The notes under the pieces are model-generated. The model saw only the letters and a program-made list of their open reading frames with translations, had not been told where the DNA came from and did no database searches. From positions 1,946,001 to 2,010,000 of the forward strand of contig NZ_CP100470.1 of the NCBI RefSeq assembly GCF_030323145.1: DNA of 64,000 bases. The letters are read 5' to 3'. This DNA comes from Mesorhizobium sp. C432A (GTDB lineage Bacteria > Pseudomonadota > Alphaproteobacteria > Rhizobiales > Rhizobiaceae). Of this stretch, positions 27,721 to 38,523 are shown piece by piece; positions within the stretch are counted from its first letter, which is position 1, and every line of letters begins with the position of its first letter. The position numbers and the translations under genes are program-made.

Positions 27721-27992
27721 GGCAAGAAATCAACTCGATCTTTTTGGCGCCGAAGAACAGTCCGAGCTGTTGCGCTGACTGTTTATTATCATGGCGATCC
27801 TGGCCGGGTACGCGCGCGATTGCATAGGCTTATCGCCGAGGCGCGAAGCGTGGAAACGCTGCCCTGGATCAGGACAGTGTCCGGCTCTACCGCAAGATCG
27901 TGCCCCAGATGGTGCTCTGGCTGCCGGAAGAAGAAGCCGCGCAGCTGAAGTTCGAGTTCGAGGCCGAAATGGTGCGGCTGAAGGCGGCGTAG
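27721..27992 (+). pseudogene. Frameshifted paralogue of the 96-residue small gene
   Basis: Read across frames, this stretch gives ARNQLDLFGAEEQ, then DPGRVRARLHRLIAEARSVETLPW, then DSVRLYRKIVPQM and PEEEAAQLKFEFEAEMVRLKAA, collinear with the intact gene at 27,205-27,495. A TGA after EQSELLR with a frame change, and a one-base deletion after LPW (near 27,866), break it. It therefore is a second, dead copy of the family, separated from the first by a repeat element. Confidence 0.78.
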
Positions 27993-28187
27993 AAACGGAT
28001 ACGCCAGCCCTGGGTTGTCGTCGGCTCGGGCATCGCTGTCTCGGGCTTGGCGAGTCGGAGGAAACAAAAGGGCGAGCGAACGCCGGGGAAGACTGGGGAG
28101 CCGGTCGGCGTTTCGCTCGCCCCTCCCCCGCCAAGGGGGATGGCCAGGCACCGGGTGTCCGATGCCAGAGGTGTCACATGGGGAAGC

Positions 28188-28691
28188 TCACATCCCCTTC
28201 ATCGCGTCGCAGGACACGTTCGGATTCATGTCGGCGAAAGCGCCGGTCGGGTTCTGTTTCCAGGCCCAGACATGCAATTCGTAGAACGGGCCGAGGCCGT
28301 AGCGGTTGGGGGCGCTGTTGAAGTTGAACAGCTGGCCTTCGAGCGAGGCCGGGCCCTTCGAGGTGATGTATTCGACCGCTATCAGCTTCAGGCTGCCGTC
28401 GGCCGTCGGCTCGTACATCACCGCTTCGGGCTTGGCGACATCGACGGCATCGTCCTTGAGATAGGCGCCGTTGACATAGTGGATGCCCATGGCGCCGCCG
28501 GTGATGCCGCTGGCGCAAGGGATGGGGGCATAGCCTTCGGCAGTGGCGGCTGCCACATTTTCGAAGCGGCTGTTGGCGGCGCGCACCTTTTCGGCCAGCG
28601 GGTTGGCGTCGTGCGCCTGGGCGGCCGCACCCGCCGTGATCGAGATGGCGGCGAAAGCCGCGAAGCGTGTCGTCCAAAGAGTTATGGTCAT
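28188..28691 (-). CDS. Secreted hypothetical protein
   Basis: A 167-residue protein with an N-terminal signal peptide (FAAFAAISITAGAAAQAHD), so it is probably periplasmic or exported. The mature part contains two cysteines (IPCASG and SCDAM) that might form a disulphide, an IHYVNG segment, and a conserved-looking block GPASLEGQLFNFNS..YGLGPFYELHVWAW. I have seen this pattern in uncharacterised proteobacterial proteins but know no function. It stands alone, with a broken gene upstream and repeat DNA downstream. No metal-binding or enzyme motif is clear. Confidence 0.72.
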   Translation of the reverse strand: MTITLWTTRFAAFAAISITAGAAAQAHDANPLAEKVRAANSRFENVAAATAEGYAPIPCASGITGGAMGIHYVNGAYLKDDAVDVAKPEAVMYEPTADGSLKLIAVEYITSKGPASLEGQLFNFNSAPNRYGLGPFYELHVWAWKQNPTGAFADMNPNVSCDAMKGM

Positions 28692-28847
28692 GGTCTTCCG
28701 TCCGTTTGTTGACGCTCGAGGCGACGGCGGCCGATCAGGCTGCCCGAAGCTGCGGCGTTGGTTTAGGATTTGGTTTGTCCGTCCCGGTTCATGCGATGCG
28801 GCTTCCGTTGCCGGGCTTTGGCCGCAGCCCTTAAAAACCGTGAAAAA

Positions 28848-29107
28848 TCAACGATCCCAAAAGTAATATTGCCAATATTCCTGCGGGACGTCCCGCTCCG
28901 ATAGCCCGATGTCGCGCCTCAGATAGTCGCCTTCCGGGGGCAAGCGCCGCCTTTCAGACAGATACGCAGGCAGCTTCGACGCGAACCGCCATAGACGGCC
29001 GAGCACGGAGGTTGGCCGGCCGGTCTTTCCCAGGACAGGCCCGATTCCACCGAGCGGCAGGCCATCAGGCAGTTCGCCATGGCCGCGAAGGACAGTTTGA
29101 TGCTCAT
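28848..29107 (-). pseudogene. Frameshifted DUF1127 (YjiS-like) gene
   Basis: A first frame from the ATG at 29107 reads MSIKLSFAAMANCLMACRSV. A second frame carries LWRFASKLPAYLSERRRL and the C-terminal YLRRDIGLSERDVP that marks DUF1127 proteins, ending YFWDR at 28848. Joining them needs one frame change near 29,010-29,030. DUF1127 proteins are small, and some act in RNA maturation or phosphate and carbon regulation in alphaproteobacteria. A sequencing error could give the same picture. Confidence 0.5.
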
Positions 29108-29130
29108 CACCGTGGCGACCGAACGCAGGA

Positions 29131-29403
29131 TCAGAGGTAAAAGTAAGGGTCAAGAACCCGCACCTCCGTGATCTTGTCGACCGGCAGCGAGTTTTTCTGA
29201 GCGGTGCTGCGGATAGCTTCGGGCGTCGGCGCGTCGTAGATGCAGAAGCTGTGCTTCTTGTCGGGCGTGACGAAGGACTGGATCCAGGTGACGCCCTTTT
29301 CGGCATTGCGCATGACGACGCCGCCCACCGCGCTGGCGCCGATGTCGGTCATCGGTATGTTGAGGCCGTCCGGAAATGTGCGTTCAATCAGGTAGCGAGG
29401 CAT
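29131..29403 (-). CDS. DUF4242 domain protein
   Basis: A 90-residue protein consisting of one small alpha/beta domain of the DUF4242 type: MPRYLIERTFPDG at the start, GVTWIQSFVTPDKKHSFCIYDAP in the middle and ITEVRVLDPYFYL at the end. Proteins of this family are found in many bacteria and sometimes annotated as nickel-binding; the function is uncertain. The ATG at 29403 has AAGGAAAC upstream, which rules out the longer frame from 29481. It is transcribed away from the large LuxR-type regulator gene, and the space between them carries two operator-like repeats, so the regulator may control it. Confidence 0.82.
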   Translation of the reverse strand: MPRYLIERTFPDGLNIPMTDIGASAVGGVVMRNAEKGVTWIQSFVTPDKKHSFCIYDAPTPEAIRSTAQKNSLPVDKITEVRVLDPYFYL

Positions 29404-29485
29404 GGAAGGTTTCCTTTTCCATTGGTTCACGCTCGATCGGAGCGCGGCTGGACGTTGACCACGCCGGCCCGGCCCGCGCATCGGA

Positions 29486-29526
29486 ACGATTCCCCATATT
29501 TGGCGGGACGATTCCCTATATTGGCG
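29486..29526. promoter_or_regulatory. Two direct repeats spaced 22 bp, upstream of the LuxR-type gene
   Basis: ACGATTCCCCATATTTGGCG (29486-29505) is followed by ACGATTCCCTATATTGGCG (29508-29526). The copies differ by one substitution and one missing T. Their 22-bp offset equals two helical turns, placing both on the same DNA face, as expected for an operator binding a dimer or two cooperating proteins. It lies in the 240-bp space between the DUF4242 gene and the regulator gene. Confidence 0.6.
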
Positions 29527-29550
29527 TCGTTCTTTGTGGAAAGAGGCACG

Positions 29551-29574
29551 GCAATGTGTGCAAAGTCACATTGC
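29551..29574. promoter_or_regulatory. 24-bp perfect inverted repeat, candidate operator
   Basis: GCAATGTG (29551-29558) and its exact reverse complement CACATTGC (29567-29574) are separated by 8 bases. The inner TGTG-N6-CACA core (TGTGCAAAGTCACA) also resembles CRP/FNR-family sites. It sits between the direct repeats and the start of the LuxR-type regulator. Confidence 0.62.
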
Positions 29575-29641
29575 GGCGCTTTCTTCACGGGCTAATCGTG
29601 AGCGGCCCGCCATGGTGGGAAAACTCCGATCCTGTGAGACC

Positions 29642-32236
29642 ATGACAATGATGCTTCTGGAACGGCAGATGCAGCTGCAGCAGCTGGAGACACTGCTTGG
29701 AGATGCAATAGGCGGCCATGGCCGAGTCGCGGTGCTGGCCGGGGAGGCCGGCGCCGGCAAGACGGCGCTGGTCGAGGCATTCGCGGCCCGTGTCGGGCAG
29801 AGCGCGGCAATTTTGCGTAGCGCCTGCGAGGACCTGTCGATCCCCGATCCGCTGGGGCCGCTCTACGATCTGGCCCGTGAGGCGCAATGGGCGCTGCCGC
29901 GCGCAATAGATGCCCGGCATGGGCAGAGACTGCCGCTGTTTTCCGATGCGCTCGACGCCTTCGCGGCCAAGGGGCCGAGCCTGCTGATCATCGAAGATTT
30001 GCACTGGGCCGACGATGCGACGCTCGATTTCGTGCGCTTCCTCGGCCGGCGTATCGCCAACACCCATATCCTGCTGTTGCTGACGGCGCGCACCGACCGC
30101 AGCGAGGGACAGATGCGGGTGCGCCGCGCCCTGGGCGAAATCCCGGCCGGCAGCGTGGCGCGCATCGACGTGCCGCTGCTCAGCGAGGCGGCCGTGCTGT
30201 CGCTCGCCGATGCGGCCGGCCGCGATGGCGACGCCATCTACCGGGCGACCGCCGGCAATGCCTTCTTCGTCACCGAATTGCTGTCGGCCGAAAACGAAAT
30301 GGCACTGCCGGCAAGCGTGCGCGACGCGGTGCTGGCAAGGGCTGAACGGCTGTCGGTTGGCGCCCGGGCAATGCTCGACGCGGTGTCGGTGTTTCCGCGC
30401 CGCGCCGACGCCTGGGCCTTGCAAGGCCTGTGCGGCGTCGCCAGCGCCGGCCAGCTGGCCGAGTGTGTCGCCAACGGCCTGCTCGACGATCTGGGCGACG
30501 GCTACGCCTTCCGCCACGACATCGCGCGGCGCGCCATCGAAATGATGCTGACGACGTCGCACAGGCGGCAGTTCAACCAGCGTGCGCTGGCGGCACTGCT
30601 CGAAAATGGCGACGTCTCCACAGGCCGCCTGGTGCATCATGCGGTCGAGGCGCACAATCTGGCGGCGGTGCGCGAACTTGCGCCAATCGCCGCGCGCGAG
30701 GCGTCGCGCGTCGGCGCCCATCGCGATGCCGCCGGTTATTACGAGATCGCCTTAAGGCAGGCCGACAGCCTGCCGGTGATCGAGCGCGCCGCGCTCTACG
30801 AAAGTCATGCGTTCGAGTGCCATCTCATCGGCAAGATCGATGATGCGCTTGCAGCGCAGGGACAGGCGCGCCGGTTGCATCGGGCCGATGGTAACAGGCT
30901 GAAGGAGGGCGACAGCCTGAGATGGCTCTCCCGGCTGAGCGAAATGGGCGATGACCGTGAGGCGGCGGCCGCCTACGGAGCCGAGGCGGTGGCGATGCTG
31001 GAAGCGGCGCCCGCCGGTCCCGAACTCGCCATGGCCTATTCGAACCTTTCGCATCTGGCGATGCTTTCGGAGAGGGTGGAGGACACGCTGTTCTATGGCG
31101 AGAAGGCAGCGGCGCTGGCTGCGCGCATGAACCGTCCCGACATCGCCTCGCATGCCCTCAACAATGTCGGCTGCGTCGAGCAGTGGCTCAATCCGGATGC
31201 CGGACGCCTGCGCCTCGACCAAAGCCTTGAGATTGCGCTCCAGGGCAATTTCCAGGAGCATGCCGCGCGCGCGTTCACCAACCGCGCCTGTTTCGAGATC
31301 ACGCAGATGAGCTACGACGCAGCGCGTCCGGTGCTCGAGAGCGGCATCCACTATTGCACCGAAAACGACCTCGGCACCTGGCGCGACTATCTCAGGGGCA
31401 TGCTGGCCGATGTGCAGCTGCGTCAGGGCCAATGGGATGAGGCCGCCGCGACGGCAAGCGATGTCATCGACAATGAGCGGACAACCACCGTGGGCCGGTT
31501 TCCGGCGCTGCTGGCTTTGGCGAAACTGCGCCTGAGGCGCGGCGATCCTTCGGCCGAGCCGCTGTTCGCCGAAATGGCGCGTCTGGTCGGAAGCGGCGGC
31601 GACCTGCAGATGCTGAGCTCCTATGCGGCCTTGATAGCGGAGCAGGCATGGCTGGGCCTGGCCGACAGGCAAGAGGCGCTGGCGCTGATCACCCGCGCCG
31701 AAACGCCGGTGCGCTCGCGTGCCCATGTCGGGGAGCTGGCGCTGTGGCGAACATTGCTCTCTCCCGATATGCCGGCCGGCGACACCGCCGACATGGCGAC
31801 ACCATACCGGCTGCTTCTGACCGGCGACTGGCGTTCGGCTTCGGCACTCTGGGCCGAATTGAATGCGCCATACGAGCGCGGACTGGCGCTCATCCTCGGC
31901 GACGACGAGGGGCAGCGGCTGGCATTGGATATTTTCGACGGCCTGGGGGCAAGGCCGGCAGCCCAGCGCCTGCGCGATATCATGCGCAAGAACGGCGTTG
32001 GCGGCATCGCCCGCGGCCCGCGCCGCTCGACGCGCGCCAACCTCGCCGGCCTCACCTTGCGCCAGATGCAGGTGCTGCAGCTGATCGAACGCGGCCTGTC
32101 AAACAAGCGGATCGCCGAGCAATTGACGATTTCGCCAAAGACGGTCGATCACCATGTCTCGGCGGTGCTGGGCAAGCTGGATGCGGTGTCGCGCGGCGAG
32201 GCGACAGCGACCGCGCGCGATTCGGGGTTGTTGTGA
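29642..32236 (+). CDS. Large ATPase-LuxR (LAL/MalT-like) transcriptional regulator
   Basis: An 864-residue regulator. A STAND/AAA-type ATPase domain comes first, with Walker A GEAGAGKT at 34-41 and Walker B LLIIEDLHWADD shortly after residue 110. A long helical, tetratricopeptide-like middle part follows, and a LuxR helix-turn-helix closes the protein (LTLRQMQVLQLIERGLSNKRIAEQLTISPKTVDHHVSAVLGKL). I take the ATG at 29642; upstream in-frame codons are read through the regulatory region. Such proteins bind an inducer through the middle part and activate transcription in an ATP-dependent way. The divergent DUF4242 gene is the obvious candidate target. The effector is unknown. Confidence 0.88.
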   Translation: MTMMLLERQMQLQQLETLLGDAIGGHGRVAVLAGEAGAGKTALVEAFAARVGQSAAILRSACEDLSIPDPLGPLYDLAREAQWALPRAIDARHGQRLPLFSDALDAFAAKGPSLLIIEDLHWADDATLDFVRFLGRRIANTHILLLLTARTDRSEGQMRVRRALGEIPAGSVARIDVPLLSEAAVLSLADAAGRDGDAIYRATAGNAFFVTELLSAENEMALPASVRDAVLARAERLSVGARAMLDAVSVFPRRADAWALQGLCGVASAGQLAECVANGLLDDLGDGYAFRHDIARRAIEMMLTTSHRRQFNQRALAALLENGDVSTGRLVHHAVEAHNLAAVRELAPIAAREASRVGAHRDAAGYYEIALRQADSLPVIERAALYESHAFECHLIGKIDDALAAQGQARRLHRADGNRLKEGDSLRWLSRLSEMGDDREAAAAYGAEAVAMLEAAPAGPELAMAYSNLSHLAMLSERVEDTLFYGEKAAALAARMNRPDIASHALNNVGCVEQWLNPDAGRLRLDQSLEIALQGNFQEHAARAFTNRACFEITQMSYDAARPVLESGIHYCTENDLGTWRDYLRGMLADVQLRQGQWDEAAATASDVIDNERTTTVGRFPALLALAKLRLRRGDPSAEPLFAEMARLVGSGGDLQMLSSYAALIAEQAWLGLADRQEALALITRAETPVRSRAHVGELALWRTLLSPDMPAGDTADMATPYRLLLTGDWRSASALWAELNAPYERGLALILGDDEGQRLALDIFDGLGARPAAQRLRDIMRKNGVGGIARGPRRSTRANLAGLTLRQMQVLQLIERGLSNKRIAEQLTISPKTVDHHVSAVLGKLDAVSRGEATATARDSGLL

Positions 32237-32278
32237 GGTTTTGACGAGGGTTGGACCGAGAGGTCGCGATCCTTCGCG

Positions 32279-32431
32279 CCCCCCTCTGTCCTGCCGGACA
32301 TCTCCCCCTCAAGGGGGGAGATTGGCTGTGATCAAGGCTTTCGCCAATTGTCGAAGTTGAAAAGGAAGTGGGGCCCGCAACTGCGTGATCTCCCCCCTTG
32401 AGGGGGAGATGGCCGGCAGGCCAGAGGGGGG
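32279..32431. repeat. Pair of inverted intergenic repeat elements between convergent genes
   Basis: Copy 1 (32279-32322) begins CCCCCCTCTGTCCTGCCGGA and continues with an inverted repeat of CTCCCCCTCA and GGGGGGAG. Copy 2 (32388-32431) is nearly its reverse complement (GGCCGGCAGGCCAGAGGGGG at the right end). Together with their internal symmetry, the pair can fold into one long hairpin or two short ones, between the ends of the LuxR-type gene and secA. It may terminate both transcripts. Confidence 0.7.
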
Positions 32432-32453
32432 TGCTGTCCCGCCGACCTAATGA

Positions 32454-35186
<2,733 letters not shown>

Positions 35187-35430
35187 CCGATGGTCCTTTC
35201 GATAGAATTCTCAATTTTGAGATGAGCGCCGGCCGGCCCCATCAATTCCGCGTGAAACGCGGACAAACACAAAAAGCGCCCGGAAAACGGTTCTGGACGC
35301 AAAGTCGTTGGACAGATAAGAGGGGGCTCAACTGATGTCAACGCCGCGTTAGCCCTATGGGCAGCGCCAAATTCCGCCACAATCCGGCTGATCTGCAAGC
35401 CCTACCAATCCCCCCTTGGAGTTAATCTTG

Positions 35431-36351
35431 ATGTCCTTACTGTTTCGCCGTGCGTCGCTCGCCAGCCTTGGCTTGGCTTTCGGCCTGTCGGCCCTGTCGC
35501 TGTCTCCGCTGATGGCCCAGGAAGCCGCTCCCGCCCCGGCCGATGCCGCAGCAGCGCCGGCGGCAGCCCCCGTCGATCCGAACGCCGTTATCGCTACCGT
35601 CAATGGCCAGAAGCTGACCGAGGCGGACCTTGGGCTTGCCGAGGGCGAGCTGTCGCAGCAGTTCTCGCAGTTGCCACCCGAGCAGCGCCGCGCCGCCGCC
35701 CTTTCGGCGGCCATCGAAATCCGCGTCATGGCCGCCCAGGCGGTCGCTACTGGGCTCGACAAGGATCCCGAATTCCAGCGCCGCATGGCGTTCCTGCAGC
35801 AGCGCGCGCTGCATGGCGAGATGGTCGAGAAGGGCGTCGTGGACAAGGTTACCGATGCCGAGGTGCGCGCCCGCTACGATCAGGAAATCGCCAGCACGCC
35901 GCCGGTCAATGAGATTCATGCCCGTCACATCCTCGTGAAGACGAAGGAAGAGGCCGAGGCGATTATCAAGCAGCTCGATGGCGGTGCCGACTTCCAGAAG
36001 CTCGCCAACGAGCATACCAGCGATCCCTCGGGCAAAACCAATGGCGGCGATCTCGGCTGGTTCGGCCCGGGGCAGATGGTGCCGGAATTCGACAAGGCGG
36101 CAGTTGCGCTCGAAATCGGCAAATACACCAAGGAGCCGGTGCAAACGCAATTCGGCTGGCATGTCATCAAGCTCGAGGACAAGCGCACCAAACAGCCGCC
36201 GGCCTTCGACGACGTCAAGGACCAGGCCAAGCAGGCGGTGATCCGCGACAAGTATTTCGCACTGGTCAAGCAGCTGCGCGGCGCCGCCAAGGTCGAAATC
36301 CCCGACGCCAATCTGAAGAAGGCCGTCGACACGATGGAAGCCGGCAAGTAA
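35431..36351 (+). CDS. Periplasmic parvulin-type peptidyl-prolyl cis-trans isomerase
   Basis: 306 residues with a signal peptide (LASLGLAFGLSALSLSPLMAQ), an Ala/Pro-rich linker, an N-terminal chaperone-like helical part (SurA/PrsA type) and one parvulin domain, with the family motif EIHARHILVKTKEEAEAII and later DLGWFGPGQMVPEFDKA. It assists folding of exported proteins in the periplasm. I start at the ATG at 35431, with GGAG nine bases upstream. Its position divergent from secA is common in rhizobia. A strong intrinsic terminator follows directly. Lack of a lipobox (no Cys at the cleavage site) indicates a soluble protein. Confidence 0.92.
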   Translation: MSLLFRRASLASLGLAFGLSALSLSPLMAQEAAPAPADAAAAPAAAPVDPNAVIATVNGQKLTEADLGLAEGELSQQFSQLPPEQRRAAALSAAIEIRVMAAQAVATGLDKDPEFQRRMAFLQQRALHGEMVEKGVVDKVTDAEVRARYDQEIASTPPVNEIHARHILVKTKEEAEAIIKQLDGGADFQKLANEHTSDPSGKTNGGDLGWFGPGQMVPEFDKAAVALEIGKYTKEPVQTQFGWHVIKLEDKRTKQPPAFDDVKDQAKQAVIRDKYFALVKQLRGAAKVEIPDANLKKAVDTMEAGK

Positions 36352-36373
36352 GGCCGGCACCGAAAAAACATGC

Positions 36374-36398
36374 AAAGGGCGCCGTTCGGCGCCCTTTT
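36374..36398. terminator. Intrinsic terminator between the parvulin and TetR genes
   Basis: AAAGGGCGCC (36374-36383), the loop GTTC and GGCGCCCTTT (36388-36397) form a 10-bp perfect stem followed by Ts on the plus strand and preceded by A-rich sequence, so it can work in both directions. Its right end touches the stop codon of the TetR gene. Confidence 0.85.
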
Positions 36399-36985
36399 CA
36401 ATTGCGGGAGATGCCTGACATCACATAGCGGACAGTGGCACGGATTGTCGCCTCATCTTCGTCCAGCCGGTTGGTCAAAAGGTGTTTCCAGGCATAGGAA
36501 GCGATGAGGTCGGCGACCAGCGCTGCGTCGACATCGGCCGCAACCTCGCCGCGCGCCTTGGCGCGCTCGATGATCCGAGCGGTGTGGGACACGCGCCCAT
36601 CGGCATAGCCAGTCAGGGCCGCGGCCGCCGCTTCGTCCGACTGGGCCTCGGCGATCAGCGAGCGGAATACGCTGCCCGAGGATGTGTCGCGCCAATGCGC
36701 GAAGAGGTTCCTCAGGAAACCGACGAGGTCGTCTTCGAGACTGCCGGTATCGGGGACGTCGACACGCTTTTGCCGCTTGTAGACCTCTAACAGCAGGGCC
36801 GCCTTGCTCGGCCACCAGCGATAGATCGTGGGTTTGCCGGCGCGCGCCCGCCGCGCCACGGCCTCTATGGAGAAGCCGGCATAGCCGGCCTCGACCAGCA
36901 CCGCCTCCGCGGCCTCGAGAATGGCCTCGGCGCTGTCTGGGTTGCGCCGCGCCCCGATCGATCTGCGCGCCGGATCCTCGCCCAT
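36398..36985 (-). CDS. TetR-family transcriptional regulator
   Basis: A 195-residue protein. The N-terminal helix-turn-helix domain is typical of TetR/AcrR (ILEAAEAVLVEAGYAGFSIEAVARRARAGKPTIYRWWPSKAALLLEVY), followed by an all-helical ligand-binding domain. It should repress a transport or metabolic gene in response to a small molecule. The ATG at 36985 is preferred because it leaves the tandem repeats at 36,996-37,041 in the leader, where an autoregulatory operator is expected. No transporter gene lies next to it; the neighbour upstream is the caspase-fold gene on the same strand. The ligand is unknown. Confidence 0.88.
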   Translation of the reverse strand: MGEDPARRSIGARRNPDSAEAILEAAEAVLVEAGYAGFSIEAVARRARAGKPTIYRWWPSKAALLLEVYKRQKRVDVPDTGSLEDDLVGFLRNLFAHWRDTSSGSVFRSLIAEAQSDEAAAAALTGYADGRVSHTARIIERAKARGEVAADVDAALVADLIASYAWKHLLTNRLDEDEATIRATVRYVMSGISRN

Positions 36986-36995
36986 GTCTGTCCTC

Positions 36996-37041
36996 GCCAA
37001 CAATCTCGCCGGCAATCCTGGCCAACAATCTCGCCGACAAT
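36996..37041. promoter_or_regulatory. Tandem 21-bp direct repeats upstream of tetR, candidate auto-operators
   Basis: GCCAACAATCTCGCCGGCAAT (36996-37016, one base longer than a 20-base unit) recurs at 37021-37041 with a single change (G to A). The offset is 25 bp. The copies sit 11-56 bases from the TetR start codon and are likely binding sites for the regulator itself. Confidence 0.6.
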
Positions 37042-37124
37042 ATAGGTGAGCTGGCAGGCAAACGAAACGGCCCGTTTCCAGCGCTTGTAGAAGCGGGTCT
37101 CACATTCGCCCTTCGCGGGGATTT

Positions 37125-38366
37125 TCAGTTCATCACTTGCGAGGTTTCCGAGTCGATCCGCCACTGGCCGTCGCTCTTCACCAGCCCAAGCGCGACTCGT
37201 GCCTTGCCGGTCATGCGCGCCGCCGATTTGTCTTTCGACATATAGTCGTAGCTCATCGCGAACACGGCTTCGGCGCGGTTCTCGCCCTGCCGCGTCACAT
37301 TGAGGCTGCCGGGCTCGAGACTGAACGACCAGGATGCAAATTGCGCGAACCAGTCCGTCTTGAGCTTGACGACGGCGTCGCTGTCATAGCGCGTGCCGAA
37401 GATGGTGGCGGAAGGCGCATAGAGCCGCTTGACGGTCTCGCCGATCGCCGCGGCATCGGGCGCAAGATAGTCGTCGCGCAGGAATTTCTCGATTGCGGTC
37501 TTGTCGTCGCCTACAGACCGTTCGAGTGCCGCAACCTTTGTTTCGGGCGCCGGGGGGACGGCGGGCTTCGGCTGTGCAACCGTTTCGCCGCCGGGCACAA
37601 ACTCAAACCGTTCGAGCAGCGAACCCTGTTCCCATGGGCGCTGTCCCTCGCGGGTTTCGGAGACCACGTCGCGGCGCACCGCGATCATCATGTCGTTGAT
37701 GCTCTGGCCGGGCTCGGCCATGTGTCGCAGCAGGGCGGCGGCGAACGGCGAATTGCGCCCGGTGCCGTCCATGGCGACAGCGCCTGGCGCCGTCGAGAAG
37801 GCGATGAAGGAGCCGCGCGTCGAATCGAACTGCGCCAGACCGGCAAGCGCCGTTGCCGAGCGCGTGGTGGCGGTGCGGCTCAGGCTGCGGGCAAAGGGAT
37901 TGTTGCGGCAGGCGTCAAGGAAAACCAGGCTGACCTTGGTCTGCTGCTCCATGATGTCGAGGACTTCGTCGATCGGCACGGCTTCGAGCTGCAGCTTGAC
38001 CGGCATGTCGAGCCGGGCGTCGACCGGCACGATGTAGTTGCGCCCTTCCACCTGCAAGCCGTGGCCGGCGTAATAGAAAAGCCCGACGCCCGCACCTTCC
38101 AGCGCATCGGAAAATTCGCCGATCTTGCGCTCGAGTTCGCGCTTGCCGAGATCGTTGCCCTCGATGACGTCGAAGCCGATCGAGCGCAGCTTGCCGGCAA
38201 TATCGAGCGCATCGTTGACCGGATTGGTGAGCGTGCCGGCTTCGGCATAGGTGCCATTGCCGATGACCAGCGCCACGCGCCGTTCCGGCTGCGCATCGGC
38301 GCTCAGGAGCAAAAGCCCCATAAACGCCACCGCCAAGATCACCAGCCTGCCCATGGCCGATATCAT
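37125..38366 (-). CDS. Secreted caspase-fold (metacaspase-like, peptidase C14) protein
   Basis: 413 residues with a signal peptide or membrane anchor ([18 protein letters not shown]) and a caspase domain. The catalytic dyad is visible: His102 in YYAGHGL and Cys153 in [10 protein letters not shown]. The first beta strand reads [25 protein letters not shown]. The C-terminal third (from about residue 300) is a separate NTF2-like or SnoaL-like part ending in [15 protein letters not shown]. It probably acts in the periplasm on unknown substrates. Start codons at 38366 and 38354 are both possible. It is divergent from argJ across about 160 bp. Caspase-fold secreted proteins of this kind are frequent in rhizobia but not understood. 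Confidence 0.85.
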   Translation of the reverse strand: MISAMGRLVILAVAFMGLLLLSADAQPERRVALVIGNGTYAEAGTLTNPVNDALDIAGKLRSIGFDVIEGNDLGKRELERKIGEFSDALEGAGVGLFYYAGHGLQVEGRNYIVPVDARLDMPVKLQLEAVPIDEVLDIMEQQTKVSLVFLDACRNNPFARSLSRTATTRSATALAGLAQFDSTRGSFIAFSTAPGAVAMDGTGRNSPFAAALLRHMAEPGQSINDMMIAVRRDVVSETREGQRPWEQGSLLERFEFVPGGETVAQPKPAVPPAPETKVAALERSVGDDKTAIEKFLRDDYLAPDAAAIGETVKRLYAPSATIFGTRYDSDAVVKLKTDWFAQFASWSFSLEPGSLNVTRQGENRAEAVFAMSYDYMSKDKSAARMTGKARVALGLVKSDGQWRIDSETSQVMN

Positions 38367-38523
38367 AACGCCAGAGGCCCCGCCGACGCCAACGGATTTG
38401 AAATGCAAGCTTAATCCCTGGTGGCTTGCCCACAGCGGCGGCCAAGAAAACGCCCTTGCGCCGGGCCGTGCTATCGGGCAAACCGGCCTTCGCCTAGCGT
38501 TTTTCCGTCGCCCGAGGTCCCCA

